A stretch of 64,000 nt of DNA from JAIPDZ01 sp034522175 (GTDB taxonomy: Bacteria; Desulfobacterota; DSM-4660; Desulfatiglandales; Desulfatiglandaceae): positions 186,001 through 250,000 of the forward strand of contig JAXHLQ010000001.1 in NCBI GenBank assembly GCA_034522175.1. The letters run 5' to 3'. The notes under the pieces are model-generated. The model was not told the origin of the DNA and ran no database searches. It saw only the letters and a program-made list of their open reading frames with translations. Of this stretch, positions 19,173 to 30,402 are shown one piece after another. Both the position numbers and the translations under genes were made by a program. The number at the start of each line of letters is the position of its first letter. The stretch's first letter is position 1.

Positions 19173-20704
19173 ATGAAGATCGACTCGAGAAATGGACATC
19201 AAAATGCAGTCAGGATCAGTATCCTATGCCTGATGCTGCTGAGCACACTCCTTATGCCCTCATGGACCTATGGGGCAGACATCATTGGTCAGATCACACG
19301 GCTGAAGGGCGCGGCCGTGATTTACCGAGACGCCGTCTCAACACCGATCCAGGTATCTGTGGGCATGGATGTGCACCTCGGTGATCGCGTGAAAACAGAG
19401 GCGGAGTCTAGGCTCAGAATCCAACTCATTGACGGCAGTATCATGAGTATGGGAGAGCGGGCGGACCTTCATCTAAATCATTTTGAATTTGATCAGAAGG
19501 AATTGAAACGCACCGCCCGGTTCAAGATGGCCATTGGAAAGGTGAGGGTGTTTGCAAAGGACCTGTTGAAATTCAAGAAGAAGGACTTTGAGGTCAGGAC
19601 GCCCACGGCCGTGGTGGGGATTCGAGGAACGGTATTTCTGGTCTGGGTCCAATCTCAAGCGGTTACCCAGGTGGTTTGTCTCGAAAATGCGGTTCAGGTG
19701 GCCAACATACTCAGCCCCGACCAGTATGTGACCCTGACCCAGGATCTCTTCACGGCGATTCTGCAGGGCGAGTCGCCCACCCAACCGATCCTGATGACAG
19801 AGGATCAGTTTAAGGCATTTGAAAAGGGACTCGAAGAGGCTAGGGAAGCCACGGAGGAGACCACCACCGAGGAGACGACCACAGAAACGACCACCACAGA
19901 AGAGACCACGACCGAGGAAACGACCACGGAGGCCACCACAACTGAGGAGACCACCACCGAGGCGACGACCACCGAAGTGACAACCACGGGACCCACCACA
20001 ACCCAGGTCACCACCACGGAGACGACCACCACCTGCACCCACAACCACCGAGGCCACCACGACCCAACGCGCCACCGATGCCCAAATGAGCGCGTTCTTC
20101 CACCACAACGACAACTACGGCACCGACCACCACAACGACCAGCACCACGACCTCAACGACCACTTCGACGAGTACGTCCGCATCGACGACCACCAGCACC
20201 ACGACCTCAACGACCACTTCGACGACAACAACCACAACCACCACCACAACGACCACGACTACTACCACGACGAGTACGACAACAACGACCACCACAACGA
20301 CAACAAGCACGACCACGACCACCACGACGACTCAGCCGACCACCACGACCACGACAACCACGACAACGAGCACGACGACCACGACGAGTACGACAACAAC
20401 AACGAAGCCGACGACCACGACGGCTCCAACAACGACGAGTACGACAACCACGACAACGAGCACGACGACCACGACGAGTACGACAACAACAACGAAGCCG
20501 ACGACCACGACGGCTCCAACAACGACGAGTACGACAACCACGACAACGAGCACGACGACGACGGCTCCAACAACGACGAGTACGACCACTCATCCGACCA
20601 CGACCACAACCAGCACAACAACCACGACCAGCACTACTACTACGCTGCCGGGACCCCCGGTACCTCCGAGTGCTCGCAAGACGGTCACAAGATTGGTGCA
20701 TTAA
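19173..20704 (+). CDS. Exported FecR-domain protein with Thr-rich tail (two frameshifts)
   Basis: A signal peptide (ILCLMLLSTLLMPSWTYGA) leads to a FecR domain at about residues 40-180 (GQITRLKGAAVIYRD, GDRVKTEAESRLRIQL and TPTAVVGIRGTVFLV are diagnostic). From residue 225 on, (TTE)n repeats begin. Near 20040 and again between 20086 and 20100 the threonine-coding frame shifts. Following ACN codons gives about 190 more Thr/Ser/Pro residues and the end LPGPPVPPSARKTVTRLVH with TAA at 20702-20704. The other two frames also stay open but encode Arg/Pro or Asp/His runs, which are unlikely. The Thr-rich part could be an extended, perhaps glycosylated stalk. Confidence 0.75.
20351..20559 (+). repeat. 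Perfect 90-bp tandem repeat in the Thr-rich tract
   Basis: Positions 20351-20440 recur exactly at 20441-20530, and a third partial copy runs to 20559. The unit is made of ACN triplets plus AAG-CCG and GCT-CCA, encoding Thr/Ser runs with a KP and an AP. Length change by whole units keeps the frame because 90 is divisible by three. The 20705-20911 gap after the gene has no recognisable gene. Confidence 0.85.
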
Positions 20705-20911
20705 CCTTGTAAACTGTATTTATTACTTTGATGGCTAAGGCAGTAGACGAGGGTGCAGCGTTCATGAACAAGAAAGTCTGCTGGGAACTTGATATTACAA
20801 ATGACATTACAGGGGTGGGGATAGTCTGATCCTTTTGGATATGTAACGTTTGGTCATTTGACCTTATCAACACTTCAACTTTTTATGAATACCGGTTTTG
20901 GAGGGAAAGAA

Positions 20912-21747
20912 ATGAGGATTGTTTTTGCATGTGTCTTCTTGTGGTAGGCACACCTTTATTAGTTTTTGCCGGGAATATTGATTCACCAGGCGATTCTTCG
21001 TCGGGAAGTGGGATGTATACCCTGCTTCAGCTTTATGATTATCTGAATTTAGGGGACGTGCCCTCAATCTCTGGATCGTTCCAAGAACCTTCAGCGGGCC
21101 CCGGCCCCACCATGAAAACCACAACAAATATCTATGATGACACCAAGGCCAAGTTCGATCAGTGTCGATGCGCAGGCCTCAGATGTGGCAGCAGGAAGAA
21201 GTTCTTCAGCACGCAGGATAGCAGCTGGGGCGTCCAAACCGGGACTGGTGGCGGCGGAAGCAGCGCGGCCGTTCCCAAAACCGGGCAGACCACTTCTGAC
21301 GCAGCTGGCGATGATGGCGATCTGCAAAAGGGTGTCGCTTGGCCGAGCCCGCGGTTTACGGCCAACATCGATGGCACGGTGACGGATAACCTGACAGGAC
21401 TGATGTGGATATTGGATTCAACGTCTTCCGGCATTAAGACTTGGGCGAATGCCCTGACCTACTGCAATGCGCTTATTTTTCCAGCTGATGGCCATGATGA
21501 CTGGCGTTTGCCCAATATAAGAGAGCTGTACAGTCTGGTCGATCTTAGCCAAAGTTCTCCTGCGCTGCCTCCCGGACACCCCTTTACGGTTAATAACACT
21601 GGTTACTACTGGTCCAGCACTGACTTACGCAGGTGATACACGCTTTGCGTGGGGCATATACTTGGAAAGCGGCTTCGTCGGCTTTGGCGACTTCTTTAAG
21701 GACCCCTCATATACCCGCTACGTATGGCCTGTTCGAGGAGGACAGTA
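20912..21747 (+). pseudogene. DUF1566 (Lcl C-terminal) exported protein, multiply frameshifted
   Basis: Start ATG 20912 follows GGAGGGAAAGAA. A signal peptide (MRIVFACVF, shift near 20937, then VVGTPLLVFAGNIDSPG) leads to a linker and a DUF1566 domain. The domain's marks are VAWPSPRFTANIDGTVTDNL, TGLMWILD, DWRLPNIRELYSLVDL and, after another shift at about 21616, AWGIYLE and YVWPVRGGQ-stop at 21745-21747. A further pair of compensating shifts lies between 21155 and 21210. At least four indels in one gene suggest decay, although read error is common in this window. DUF1566 domains resemble C-type-lectin/FGE folds and are usually extracellular. Confidence 0.7.
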
Positions 21748-21855
21748 ACAGAGTTGAATATGATCGCTGAAAATTTTCGAAAAAAGATATTCAGAATGCC
21801 GAAGGGAATTGAACATCACAAATAGTCCGTTTTCAATTGAAATAGGGAGTATGAA

Positions 21856-22768
21856 ATGAAAGCATCCATCAGAGGTATTGCCACGCTCTATTTGGCCTGC
21901 ATATTACTCTCGAGTCTATTCTGTGTCACAAGCACCAGAGCCAGCGAAGGGAACATCGACAGCGAGGAAAAATTCGCTTGGGCTGAAAACGCCGGATGGC
22001 TCAATTTCCGTCCTACCCATGCCGGAGTCACCGTCCATGCCAATTATCTCTCCGGCTATGCCTGGGCCGAAAATATCGGGTGGATCAAGCTGGGGTCAGG
22101 GACAGGTCCCTATACCAACACCGACAAGACCAACTGGGGCGTGAACCGGGACAGCAATAGCGCGCTTTCGGGGTATGCCTGGAGTGAAAATGCGGGCTGG
22201 ATTAATTTTAATCCACCACATAGTCAGGTAACCATTGATGCAACAACCGGATCGTTCGACGGGTACGCCTGGGCAAAAAATGTGGGCTGGATTCATCTCA
22301 AGTACGATGACCCAAGTTACAACGTGGCGCTCTCTTCCATCACACCCAACACCTATTATGTGGACATCAAAGACGGAGATAATGCGAATGACGGTCTCTC
22401 TAAAGCCAGCGCATGGAAAACCCTTCACTATGCCATTGCACAAATCAATTCGCTTTGCTCTCTTGGTCCTTTAGACACCCCTTGCGCTGTATGTGGCCGC
22501 CGGGACCTACAGTGTTGATAATGATGAGTCGGATATGGATGTCGACAACCCGCTGACCGTTACGCAGGATAAAGTGACCATTGACGGAGCCGACAGCCCG
22601 AAGCCGATTATCAGCGGGTTGGGGGCGGAATTATGGACCGATGGGATAGATATCCAGGCATCGAATGTGACCATCCAGGACATGGAGGTGCTGAATTTCA
22701 CGGCTTTCAGCAGCGGCATCAAGATCAGCTCGGGATTAAACAATATCATCGACAATTGTCGAAATTGA
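21856..22768 (+). pseudogene. Truncated paralogue of the giant beta-helix surface protein
   Basis: A signal peptide is followed by four YAWAENAGWLNF-type repeats (GYAWAENIGWIKLG, GYAWSENAGWINF and GYAWAKNVGWIHL). Then comes the YYVDIKDGDNANDGLS start of a right-handed beta-helix, a frameshift near 22450-22490, and two more helix coils ending SGLNNIIDNCRN-stop. Over about 500 bp the DNA is close to identical to 24403-24905. The gene stops where its larger sister continues for over 1,300 residues, so it is a truncated copy. A scrap of the family's C terminus lies 100 bp downstream. Confidence 0.7.
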
Positions 22769-22866
22769 CAGGTCTGAAATGTTGTTGTCCGAAATTTGCC
22801 TAAAAATGCCGTATGTTGGGAGGAAAAAAAGAGGTACTCAATAGGGCACTTCCCTTCGGCGAATAG

Positions 22867-22932
22867 ACCTGCTACTTTGCCGTGGATGACGGTGCGGATG
22901 GAAAATTGGAGGAGACATGGAAAGGTTCGGTA
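22867..22932 (+). pseudogene. C-terminal scrap of the beta-helix protein family
   Basis: The frame TCYFAVDDGADGKLEETWKG matches the end of the giant protein near 29420-29480 (TFYFAVDGNADKKADATWMD). No start or ribosome-binding site is present. It marks the former 3' end of the truncated paralogue just upstream, so the body between them was deleted. Confidence 0.55.
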
Positions 22933-22984
22933 GGCCTTCGGCTGGAATAAAGCGGTGGGGTATTCATGATGGCAGCATGTCAAA

Positions 22985-23104
22985 GGTATCACCTGGCCCA
23001 GCCCGCGGTTTTCGAATAATGGTGACGACACTATTACCGATAACCTGACCGGATTGATATGGCTGAAAAATGTCAACTGTTTTGGGCAAAGGAACTGCTT
23101 TTAA
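22985..23104 (+). pseudogene. Internal DUF1566 fragment
   Basis: Forty codons reading GITWPSPRFSNNGDDTITDN and then LTGLIWLKNVNCFGQRNCF-stop match the middle of the DUF1566 genes on both sides. It lacks the N terminus and the DWRLPN part. It lies 31 bp before the next intact DUF1566 gene. Confidence 0.65.
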
Positions 23105-23135
23105 TTTTAACTCGAAACGCTCCGAGGAGGTATTA

Positions 23136-24014
23136 ATGAAGTTCGTCAAGGGCATTTTTTTGAGCATGGTTTTTTCTATGATTCCAGTGATTGTTTCGGC
23201 CGGCAGCCTGGATGATCCGGCATCACCTGATGATCCTGTCAGTGCCATGTATACGCTGGAAGACATTTATAACCGCTTAGACACGGGCGCGGCAGGGGCC
23301 AAGCGGACCGAGTTTGAAGAACCCTCATCCGGGCCCACTGCCGGCACGGGCCATACGCTGGACGAGATCATGGGCAAGGCCCCTGCCGTGGATGACGCCG
23401 ATGGTGCGGATGTGTCGGACGTGGCCAGTGGAAAGACATTCTGGGGCCTCAAGAGCGGGGCATGGGGCCTTAAAACCGGGACAGGTACAATTGCTACAGA
23501 TCCGGCACCGGTGCCCAAGACCGGCCAGACGACATCCTATGCTGCAGGTGATGACGGCAATCTGGGAGAAGGTGTCGCCTGGCCGGACCCGCGGTTTATG
23601 GATAATGGTGATGGGACGGTGACCGACAACTTAACCGGGTTGATATGGTTGAAGGATGGCGGGTGCATGGGAGCTCGAGCGTGGGGCGACAGTTCTGGCG
23701 AAACGTTTGCCGTGATTAGTCAATTTAACGAAGGGGTGGATTTCGCGTGCGGTCAATACACTGCCGGTACTTATACCGACTGGCGCCTGCCCAATTTCAG
23801 AGAGTTGCTAAGCCTGATGGATTTTGGGCAAGAGAATCCTGCCCTGCCTTCAGGGCATCTATTTACCAGCGTGAAAAACGACTCCTACTTTTCGAGTACG
23901 ACGCGGGTTGACGATGCAGGCCGCGCGTGGGGGGTGCATATATATCAGAGCTATCTCATCAATAAGGATAAGACCACTACGGCCTACGTTTGGCCGGTCC
24001 GCGGAGGACAATAA
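23136..24014 (+). CDS. Exported DUF1566 (Lcl C-terminal domain) protein
   Basis: The protein has 292 residues from ATG 23136, which follows GAGGAGG at a good distance. The longer frame upstream runs through a DUF1566 fragment. It has a signal peptide (MKFVKGIFLSMVFSMIPVIV), a linker with SAMYTLEDIYNRLDTGAAGA, two short turns (KTFWGLKSGAWGLKTGTG), then the DUF1566 domain: VAWPDPRFMDNGDGTVTDNL, TGLIWLKD, DWRLPNFRELLSLMDF and the C-terminal AYVWPVRGGQ. This is the only uninterrupted member here. Such domains are found at the tips of surface and collagen-like proteins and probably bind ligands. The function is unknown. Confidence 0.75.
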   Translation: MKFVKGIFLSMVFSMIPVIVSAGSLDDPASPDDPVSAMYTLEDIYNRLDTGAAGAKRTEFEEPSSGPTAGTGHTLDEIMGKAPAVDDADGADVSDVASGKTFWGLKSGAWGLKTGTGTIATDPAPVPKTGQTTSYAAGDDGNLGEGVAWPDPRFMDNGDGTVTDNLTGLIWLKDGGCMGARAWGDSSGETFAVISQFNEGVDFACGQYTAGTYTDWRLPNFRELLSLMDFGQENPALPSGHLFTSVKNDSYFSSTTRVDDAGRAWGVHIYQSYLINKDKTTTAYVWPVRGGQ

Positions 24015-24053
24015 AATTGGACTAAGACAATTGAGACAGGGTTTTTTTAATCA

Positions 24054-24146
24054 GGCATAGAAATCCACGTCCTTGCCAACGGGATGGTAAGTAACCAAGG
24101 TAAAGGATCCAGTGCCTATGTTTGGCCCGTTCGAGGAGGTGAATAG
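24054..24146 (+). pseudogene. 3' terminal DUF1566 fragment
   Basis: The 31-codon frame GIEIHVLANGMVSNQGKGSS followed by AYVWPVRGGE-stop is the last part of a further DUF1566 gene. It is not a repeat of the neighbour's end, because the variable part differs. It is the fourth DUF1566 trace in 3.2 kb. Confidence 0.6.
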
Positions 24147-24322
24147 ACTCTTTAGTGTATGTGGTCCGGAGTACTTTGATGAGATCAGTTGTTTCCCGGA
24201 AATACGCTGACAATTATTGGGCTGAGAAGTTCCATTTTGCAAAAAAAGCGCTCCATTATCCTGAGCTAACTGCTCTTCCCTTTACTCTTGAAGAATTGCT
24301 ATCAAAACTTTTTGGTGGAAAA

Positions 24323-27300
24323 ATGAAGGCATGCATTAGAACTCTGATAATGTTGTTTATCACATGTACACTATTCGGTGGCCTTTTAGGCCTTAAACTA
24401 ACCCAGGCCAGCGAAGGAAACATTGCTACCACGAACAAATACGCCTGGGCTGAAAACGCCGGCTGGCTCAATTTCCGTCCTACCGATGGTGGGGTAACAG
24501 TTCATACAACCTATCTTTCCGGCTATGCGTGGGCCGAAAATATCGGTTGGATCAAGCTGGGGTCAGGGACAGGCCCCTATACCAACACCACCAGCGGCAA
24601 CTGGGGCGTCAACCGGGACAGCAGTACAGGCGCGCTTTCGGGGTATGCCTGGAGTGAAAATGCGGGCTGGATTAATTTTGATCCGCCACATAGTCAGGTG
24701 ACCATTGATGCAACGACCGGATCGTTCGGCGGGTACGCCTGGGCAGAAAATGTGGGCTGGATTCATTTCAAGTACGATGACCCAAGTTACAACGTGGCGC
24801 TCTCTTCCATCACACCCGACACCTATTATGTGGACATCAAAGACGGAAATAATGCGAATGATGGTCTTTCCGCAGACAACGCATGGAAAACCCTGCATTA
24901 TGCCATCGAGAGGATCAATTCTGGAAGCTCTGGAGAGTTTGAGTCCGGGCCGAAACCTCAAGCAGGCACTACGGACTACGAACTGAAAATCATACACCCC
25001 GATACCGGAGAGCATTACAGCTATGGCAATGGAGAGCCTGATACCCCGCTCGTCATCACGCAGGATAATGTTACCATCATCGGCGAGGAAGGGAGCGCCC
25101 CGATTATCGACGGTACCAATGCGGTGAACTGGACCTACGGAATAAAAATCGACGCGTCTAACGTGACGCTTAGAAACCTCTATGTCACGGGCTTTACCGG
25201 CACGGACCCTTCGGGAACGGGAATTGAAATTGTCTCAGGCTCAAACAATACCATTCGGGAGTGCAAGGTATATGAGAACCATGACGGCATCTCGGTCTGG
25301 GAGTCGGATTACTGCACCATCCGCGGGTGCGAGGTCCACGACAATGCCAATGACGGCATCAGCTTTTCCAAGAGCAACAACGGGCTGATCACGGAAAACA
25401 GCATCCATGACCATCATGACCAGGCCAACAGCGACGGCATTATTGTTCAGGATTGTGGTTCGGAAACGGAAATCAGCCGGAACAAGATCTATGACAGCCA
25501 TTTCAACGTTTCCCTTCAGGCCTACGACGGTGAAGTGACCTCGCCAACGGTCAAGAACAACCTGATCTTTGAGGAAACGTCAGGAGAGGTCGATTACGGT
25601 ATCATGATCGGCGGCGTCGAAACGTCCACCGTGAGTCCCAAGATTTACCACAACACCATAGACCAGGGGACTTATGACGGAATCGTCGTCGAAAAGTACG
25701 GCACCACCAGCACCGTGAGTCCGGAAATCAAGTACAATATCATCACCAACTTTGGTCAGTATGGAATTAGCAACAGTTCCGGAACACCCTCCGTTGACTA
25801 CAATGACGTCTGGGGTAATGCCTCGGGAACGTATGACGGCTGCTCAGGTGGGGCACATGGCGTCTCCCTGAATCCTCTTTTTACGGGAGCTACACCCTCC
25901 AACCCTGCTCGCCCTGCATCGATGCCATTTCTGACGCCAATGATCCCGTAGCCGATGATTTCGATGGCACCGCCAGACCCCAAGGGCCTGCAAAGGATAT
26001 GGGTGCCTACGAATTCGTTTACCAGGCCCCTGTAATCACAACCTTTTCTCCCACCTCAGGCACAACCGGGACAGAGGTGACTATTGAGGGAGAACATTTG
26101 TGTGGCACGACCGCGGTCAGCTTCTGGGATACGGCTGCGGCCAGTTTTCACAGTCAGAATCGGACACGGTGATCAAGGCCTTCGTAGGGAGTGGTGCTTC
26201 AGGCAAAATCAGGGTAACGAACCCGGCTGCATCTATCGATAGCGAGGCCAACTTTACTTATACACCGCCCGTCAGGCCCCCACCATCACCTCCTTCTCCC
26301 CACATCCGGAGGGAAAGACACCTCCGTCACCATCACCGGCACATATTTTACCGACGCCACCAAGGTCATGTTCGGCGATACGGATGCGGCCAGCTTCACC
26401 GTGGACTTGCAGACCCAAATTACGGCCATCGTCGGTGAAGGCTCAACCGGAAAGGTGTCTGTCACCACTGAGGAAGGAACAGGAGAAAGCGAAGAGAACT
26501 TCACCTTTATCGAGGCCCCCACCATCACCTCCTTTACCCCCACATCAGGGGGCACAGGGACAATCGTTACCATCACCGGTACCAATCTTAGCGGCGTGAC
26601 CGCTATGAACTTCGGAGGCACTGGCCCCTCTGATTTTACCGTGGACAACGACACTCAGATAACGGCTACAGTTGGAAGTGGTTCCACCGGCAAGGTGAGC
26701 GTGACTGCGCCAGGAGGGACAGCAACCAGCAACGATAATTTCACATTCATTGACGCCCCTACCATCACCTCCTTTACCCCCACATCGGGCGGCAATGGGA
26801 CAACCGTGGTCATCACCGGCACCCATTTTGCCGGCACCGAGGTGAAATTTGGAGGGACCCCTGCGGCCAGCTTCACCGTGGACTCGGAGACCCAGATTAC
26901 CGCCATTGTGGGTGAAGGTCTCAACCGGAAAGGTGTCTGTCACCACTGAGGGAGGAACAGGAGAAAGCGAAGAGAACTTCACCTTTATTGAGGCCCCCAC
27001 CATCACCTCCTTTACCCCCACATCCGGAGGGAAAGACACCTCGGTCACCATCACCGGCACATATTTTACCGACGCCACCAAGGTCATGTTCGGCGATACG
27101 GATGCGGCTTCCTTCACCGTGGACTCGGAAACCCAGATCACCGCCATCGTGGGTGAAGGATCAACCGGCAAAATAACCGTCACCACCCCGGGCGGCACGG
27201 CCGAGAGCGAGGGTGTCTTCACCTACACCGAGGTGGTTCCGTCAGTGTATTGGGTGGATCTCTTGAATGGAAGCGACAACAACAACGGCAGCGAGGAAAC

Positions 27301-29501
27301 GCCCTGGAAGACGCTGCACCATGCCATCACCCAGATCAACGGCGGGATCGCCGGCACATCTATCGACTGGTATACGCTGAATGTCAAACTGCCGACCGGG
27401 TCCCACAGCTACAGCATTGGCGACGGAGAGGATGACAGCGAGTTGATTGTCTCCCAAAACTACGTCACCATCGTGGGAGAGAGCGGAAGCGGGCCGATCA
27501 TCGACGGAACCGGTGCCACCAACTGGACCAAGGGCATTAAAATCACCGGTTCCGATGTCAAGCTGTACAATCTTTATATAACCAATTTTTCGGATGAGAA
27601 CGAAAGCGCAATCTATATTGATTCAGGTTCCGGGCATGAGATCAACAACTGTGAACTCTACAGGAACAGAGATGCTATTGTAGTCAATCCAACTGCCAGT
27701 CATTTCACCATCACCAACTGCACGCTCTACGACAATTCGCGCTACGGGATGTATCTCTTGCAGAGCCAAAACGGTTCTATCTTGGCAAACAGGATCTACG
27801 GCACCGTCTCCCCCTATCCCCAGTACGGCATCTACGTGATCGCGTGCAGCCCGCAGATCAAACGGAACACGATTTATGATGTGAACAACGGCATTGTGGT
27901 CCTGGCATGCATCCACGACGCCTCCCCGGATATCTGGAACAACCTCATTTACGAAGCCAGCTCGAGTCCCACAACCAATGCCATGAGCAACGGGATTTTA
28001 ATCTTGTCAAATAGTTCCAAAACGGCCGGCCCCAGGATCTACCACAATACCATTGACGGGGGGACATTCATGGGGATCAAGATGGTTTTCGGGGAAGGAT
28101 CGGGAGCTATCAGTCCGGAGATCAAATACAATATCATCACCAATTTCGGTGAATTCGGCATCTACAGGAGAGGATGATCTGAGCGGTACTGACATCATCG
28201 ACTACAACGATGTGTGGAACAACGGGACCGCTCCTGCTGACAACTACCGGGGCTGCTCTGCTGGCAATAATGACATTTCGGAGGACCCTTTATTTGGGAG
28301 CTACACGCTCCAGGAAAACTCCCCGTGCAAGGATGCGATCCGAAGCGATCCGCCCAGTCCACCGATCGACGATCCCGTGGACATCGATTTCAGGGGTTAT
28401 GAGCGGCCCAAAGGGGACGGGTACGACATGGGGGCCTATGAATATGTGCCGCCGGCCACCTTCGAATACACCCTCCCAGGGGGTACCGGAGAAGCCACGG
28501 ACTACCGGATTTTCACTGTCCCGCTGGATCTCGGAAAAGGGACGGATATGCAGGATCAAATGGAGACAGTCCTGGAAGAGTACGATCCCACGCACTGGCG
28601 GGTCTTTGCCTACAGTGGCGACCGTTATCTTGAGATGAATTCCTCAGGGTTTAAAAACCTGGACATCGTTCCCGGCATGGGGTTCTGGATCATCACCCTG
28701 TATACGGACAAAATAACCTTCGAGGGAAAGCCGGCGCCCGCCGGGCTTGACTACAAAATAACATTATCCCCGGGCTGGCACCTGATCGGACTCCCGTGGA
28801 TCGACGCCAACATCGACCTCGGAAACATCAGGGTTACGGATGGAATCAACGAATACGGCATAACCAGCCAGCCGACGGGCAATCAATTGACCCAGAAATT
28901 CGTATGGTCCTACAGCGGGGGGTCAAATTACGACAAGTTGGATTCGGCTGCTGATACCCTCGACTGTGGGCCCGGATACTGGATCAAGGTCCTTGCGGAT
29001 AGGGAAATTACCCTGATTATCCCGCACAACGCCGAAACGCCGGAGAGCCCTTTTGACATGGCCCTGGATGACCTCACCTCGCCGCCCGGCGAAGCCGAGC
29101 CCCTGGGCGACGTGGAAGACCCCCCGCCGCCCCCGGGCGCTACTCCTTCGCCGGATATCAAGGCCAACAGCGAGGACGGGCCGGTCACGGTGGTTCATGG
29201 GACTCAGGTTTCCGTGGTGGTCAGCCTGGATGCCGGCAACTGGAGCAACCGGCAGGCGGACTGGTGGGTGGCGGCTGACACCCCATTCGGCTGGTACTCC
29301 TATGTACATCCCAGGGGATGGATCCCCCGGATCAATCCCTGTATCCAGACCGGTTTGTTTGATCTCACCCCGCCGTTTGAGGTGCTCAATATGGTCCTGC
29401 CTGCAGGGGAGTACACCTTTTACTTTGCTGTGGACGGCAATGCGGACAAGAAAGCAGATGCCACCTGGATGGATTCGGTGGGGGTGACAGTGAAAGAATA
29501 G
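24323..29501 (+). CDS. Giant modular surface protein: WAEN repeats, two beta-helices, five IPT/TIG domains (several frameshifts)
   Basis: ATG 24323 follows GGTGGAAAA. Order: signal peptide; four GYAWAENxGWI repeats (about residues 38-165); a right-handed beta-helix of the DUF1565/NosD type (YYVDIKDGNNANDGLS onward, to about residue 520); a linker ending DMGAYEFVYQAPVITTFSP; five IPT/TIG Ig-like repeats of about 79 residues (26020-27235); a second beta-helix starting VYWVDLLNGSDNNNGS; and a C-terminal domain with GFWIITLYTD, LSPGWHLIGLPW and FYFAVDGNADKKADATW. Frame changes are needed near 25900, 26170 (two), 26310, 26925 and 28165. The intact product would be about 1,720 residues, probably a secreted or surface carbohydrate-binding or adhesive protein. 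The domains are clear; whether the gene is intact is not. Confidence 0.7.
26020..27235 (+). repeat. Five tandem IPT/TIG-encoding repeats of about 240 bp
   Basis: Each unit encodes PTITSFTPTSGG at its start and TVDSETQITAIVGEG near its end. Units 2 (about 26280-26510) and 5 (about 26995-27230) are nearly identical over long stretches, including the codons for KDTSVTITGTYFTDATKVMF. This points to recent duplication or gene conversion inside the array. Confidence 0.75.
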
Positions 29502-29542
29502 ATTGATCCCACTATTTTAAAAGAGGAGGCAGGATTATCACC

Positions 29543-30163
29543 ATGAATATTTTGGCGGGCAAGACCATCCTACTGGTGGATGACGAATCAGAGGTCCTGG
29601 AAGCCCTATCGGAGATCCTGGATGAATACCATACGGACACCGCCGCCACCTTTGAGGCGGCCAAGGCGTGTCTCGAGACAAAGACGTATGATGCTGCTGT
29701 ACTGGATATTATGGGCGTGAGGGGGCTGGATCTTCTAGAGATTGCGACCCAAAAAAGGATTCCTACAGTGATGCTCACGGCCCACGGACTCAGTCCTGAG
29801 AATTTGTCGGAAGCCATTAAGCTGGGGGCCAAGTCTTATATTCCCAAGGCCAAAATGAGTGAGATAGATCTTTTTCTCGAGGAGCTATTCATCCTTCAGG
29901 AAAAAGGAATAGAGAGCTCCCGCAACTGGTTTGCTCGTCTGAGTGCCTATTTTGATCAGCGTTTCGGTCGAGGATGGAAAGAAAAGGATAAGCGCTTCTG
30001 GTCGGAATTCGAGCAGACCCATCAGGTGTCCCAGGGAGGCGAACTATTTGTTCCTGTGATGCCATCTTGCTCAGACCTAAAAATTCCTTGGTCGTATACA
30101 CAGATAGTGGTAACAAGCAGAGGGAACAGTCCCGTGATACAAGGAGGAGCCGACGATTTCTGA
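29543..30163 (+). CDS. Response regulator with receiver domain and short C-terminal extension
   Basis: The protein has 206 residues. The receiver domain (about 7-125) has the acidic pair Asp13-Asp14 in ILLVDDESEV, the phospho-acceptor Asp55 in VLDIMG, the Thr in VMLTAHG and the Lys in SYIPKAKM. No DNA-binding or enzyme domain follows. The tail RFGRGWKEKDKRFW is typical of short single-domain regulators, and its last 30 residues are not recognisable. It is the likely partner of the GAF histidine kinase 240 bp downstream. GAGGAGGC lies 13 nt before ATG. The 30164-30402 gap has only a Pro/Thr-rich open stretch (about 30240-30355) that I cannot name. Confidence 0.8.
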   Translation: MNILAGKTILLVDDESEVLEALSEILDEYHTDTAATFEAAKACLETKTYDAAVLDIMGVRGLDLLEIATQKRIPTVMLTAHGLSPENLSEAIKLGAKSYIPKAKMSEIDLFLEELFILQEKGIESSRNWFARLSAYFDQRFGRGWKEKDKRFWSEFEQTHQVSQGGELFVPVMPSCSDLKIPWSYTQIVVTSRGNSPVIQGGADDF

Positions 30164-30402
30164 CGATGGAAAGGATTCAAGGAGCGGGTACGTCCATCCA
30201 TAGCCGTCGAGTGAAAAAAAGGAAAAATATCAGGGAAACTTGTACAAGCCGTGGGTAAAGCGCCGCCGACACCTCCACCGACTATTACGACGTCTCCACC
30301 GCTTTCACCACCACGCACACAGCTGCACCAGGTCGCACTCAGTCATCTGTTTTAAGCATCAAAAGACTTGTCTCACAATTCTCACCTTGAGGGGAGACCG
30401 AA

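Noticed and set aside
19805..20589. Long valine-rich open frames on the minus strand
   Set aside because: They are the reverse complement of the ACN threonine repeats, have no start signals, and their near-pure Val composition is not protein-like.
19850..20640. CRISPR-like array
   Set aside because: The repeats are coding ACN triplets with no unique spacers and no cas gene nearby.
20912..24146. Diversity-generating retroelement (DUF1566 variable proteins)
   Set aside because: DUF1566 tips are common retroelement targets, but no reverse transcriptase or template repeat with adenine-specific changes is in the window. The 24054 piece is a plain gene fragment.
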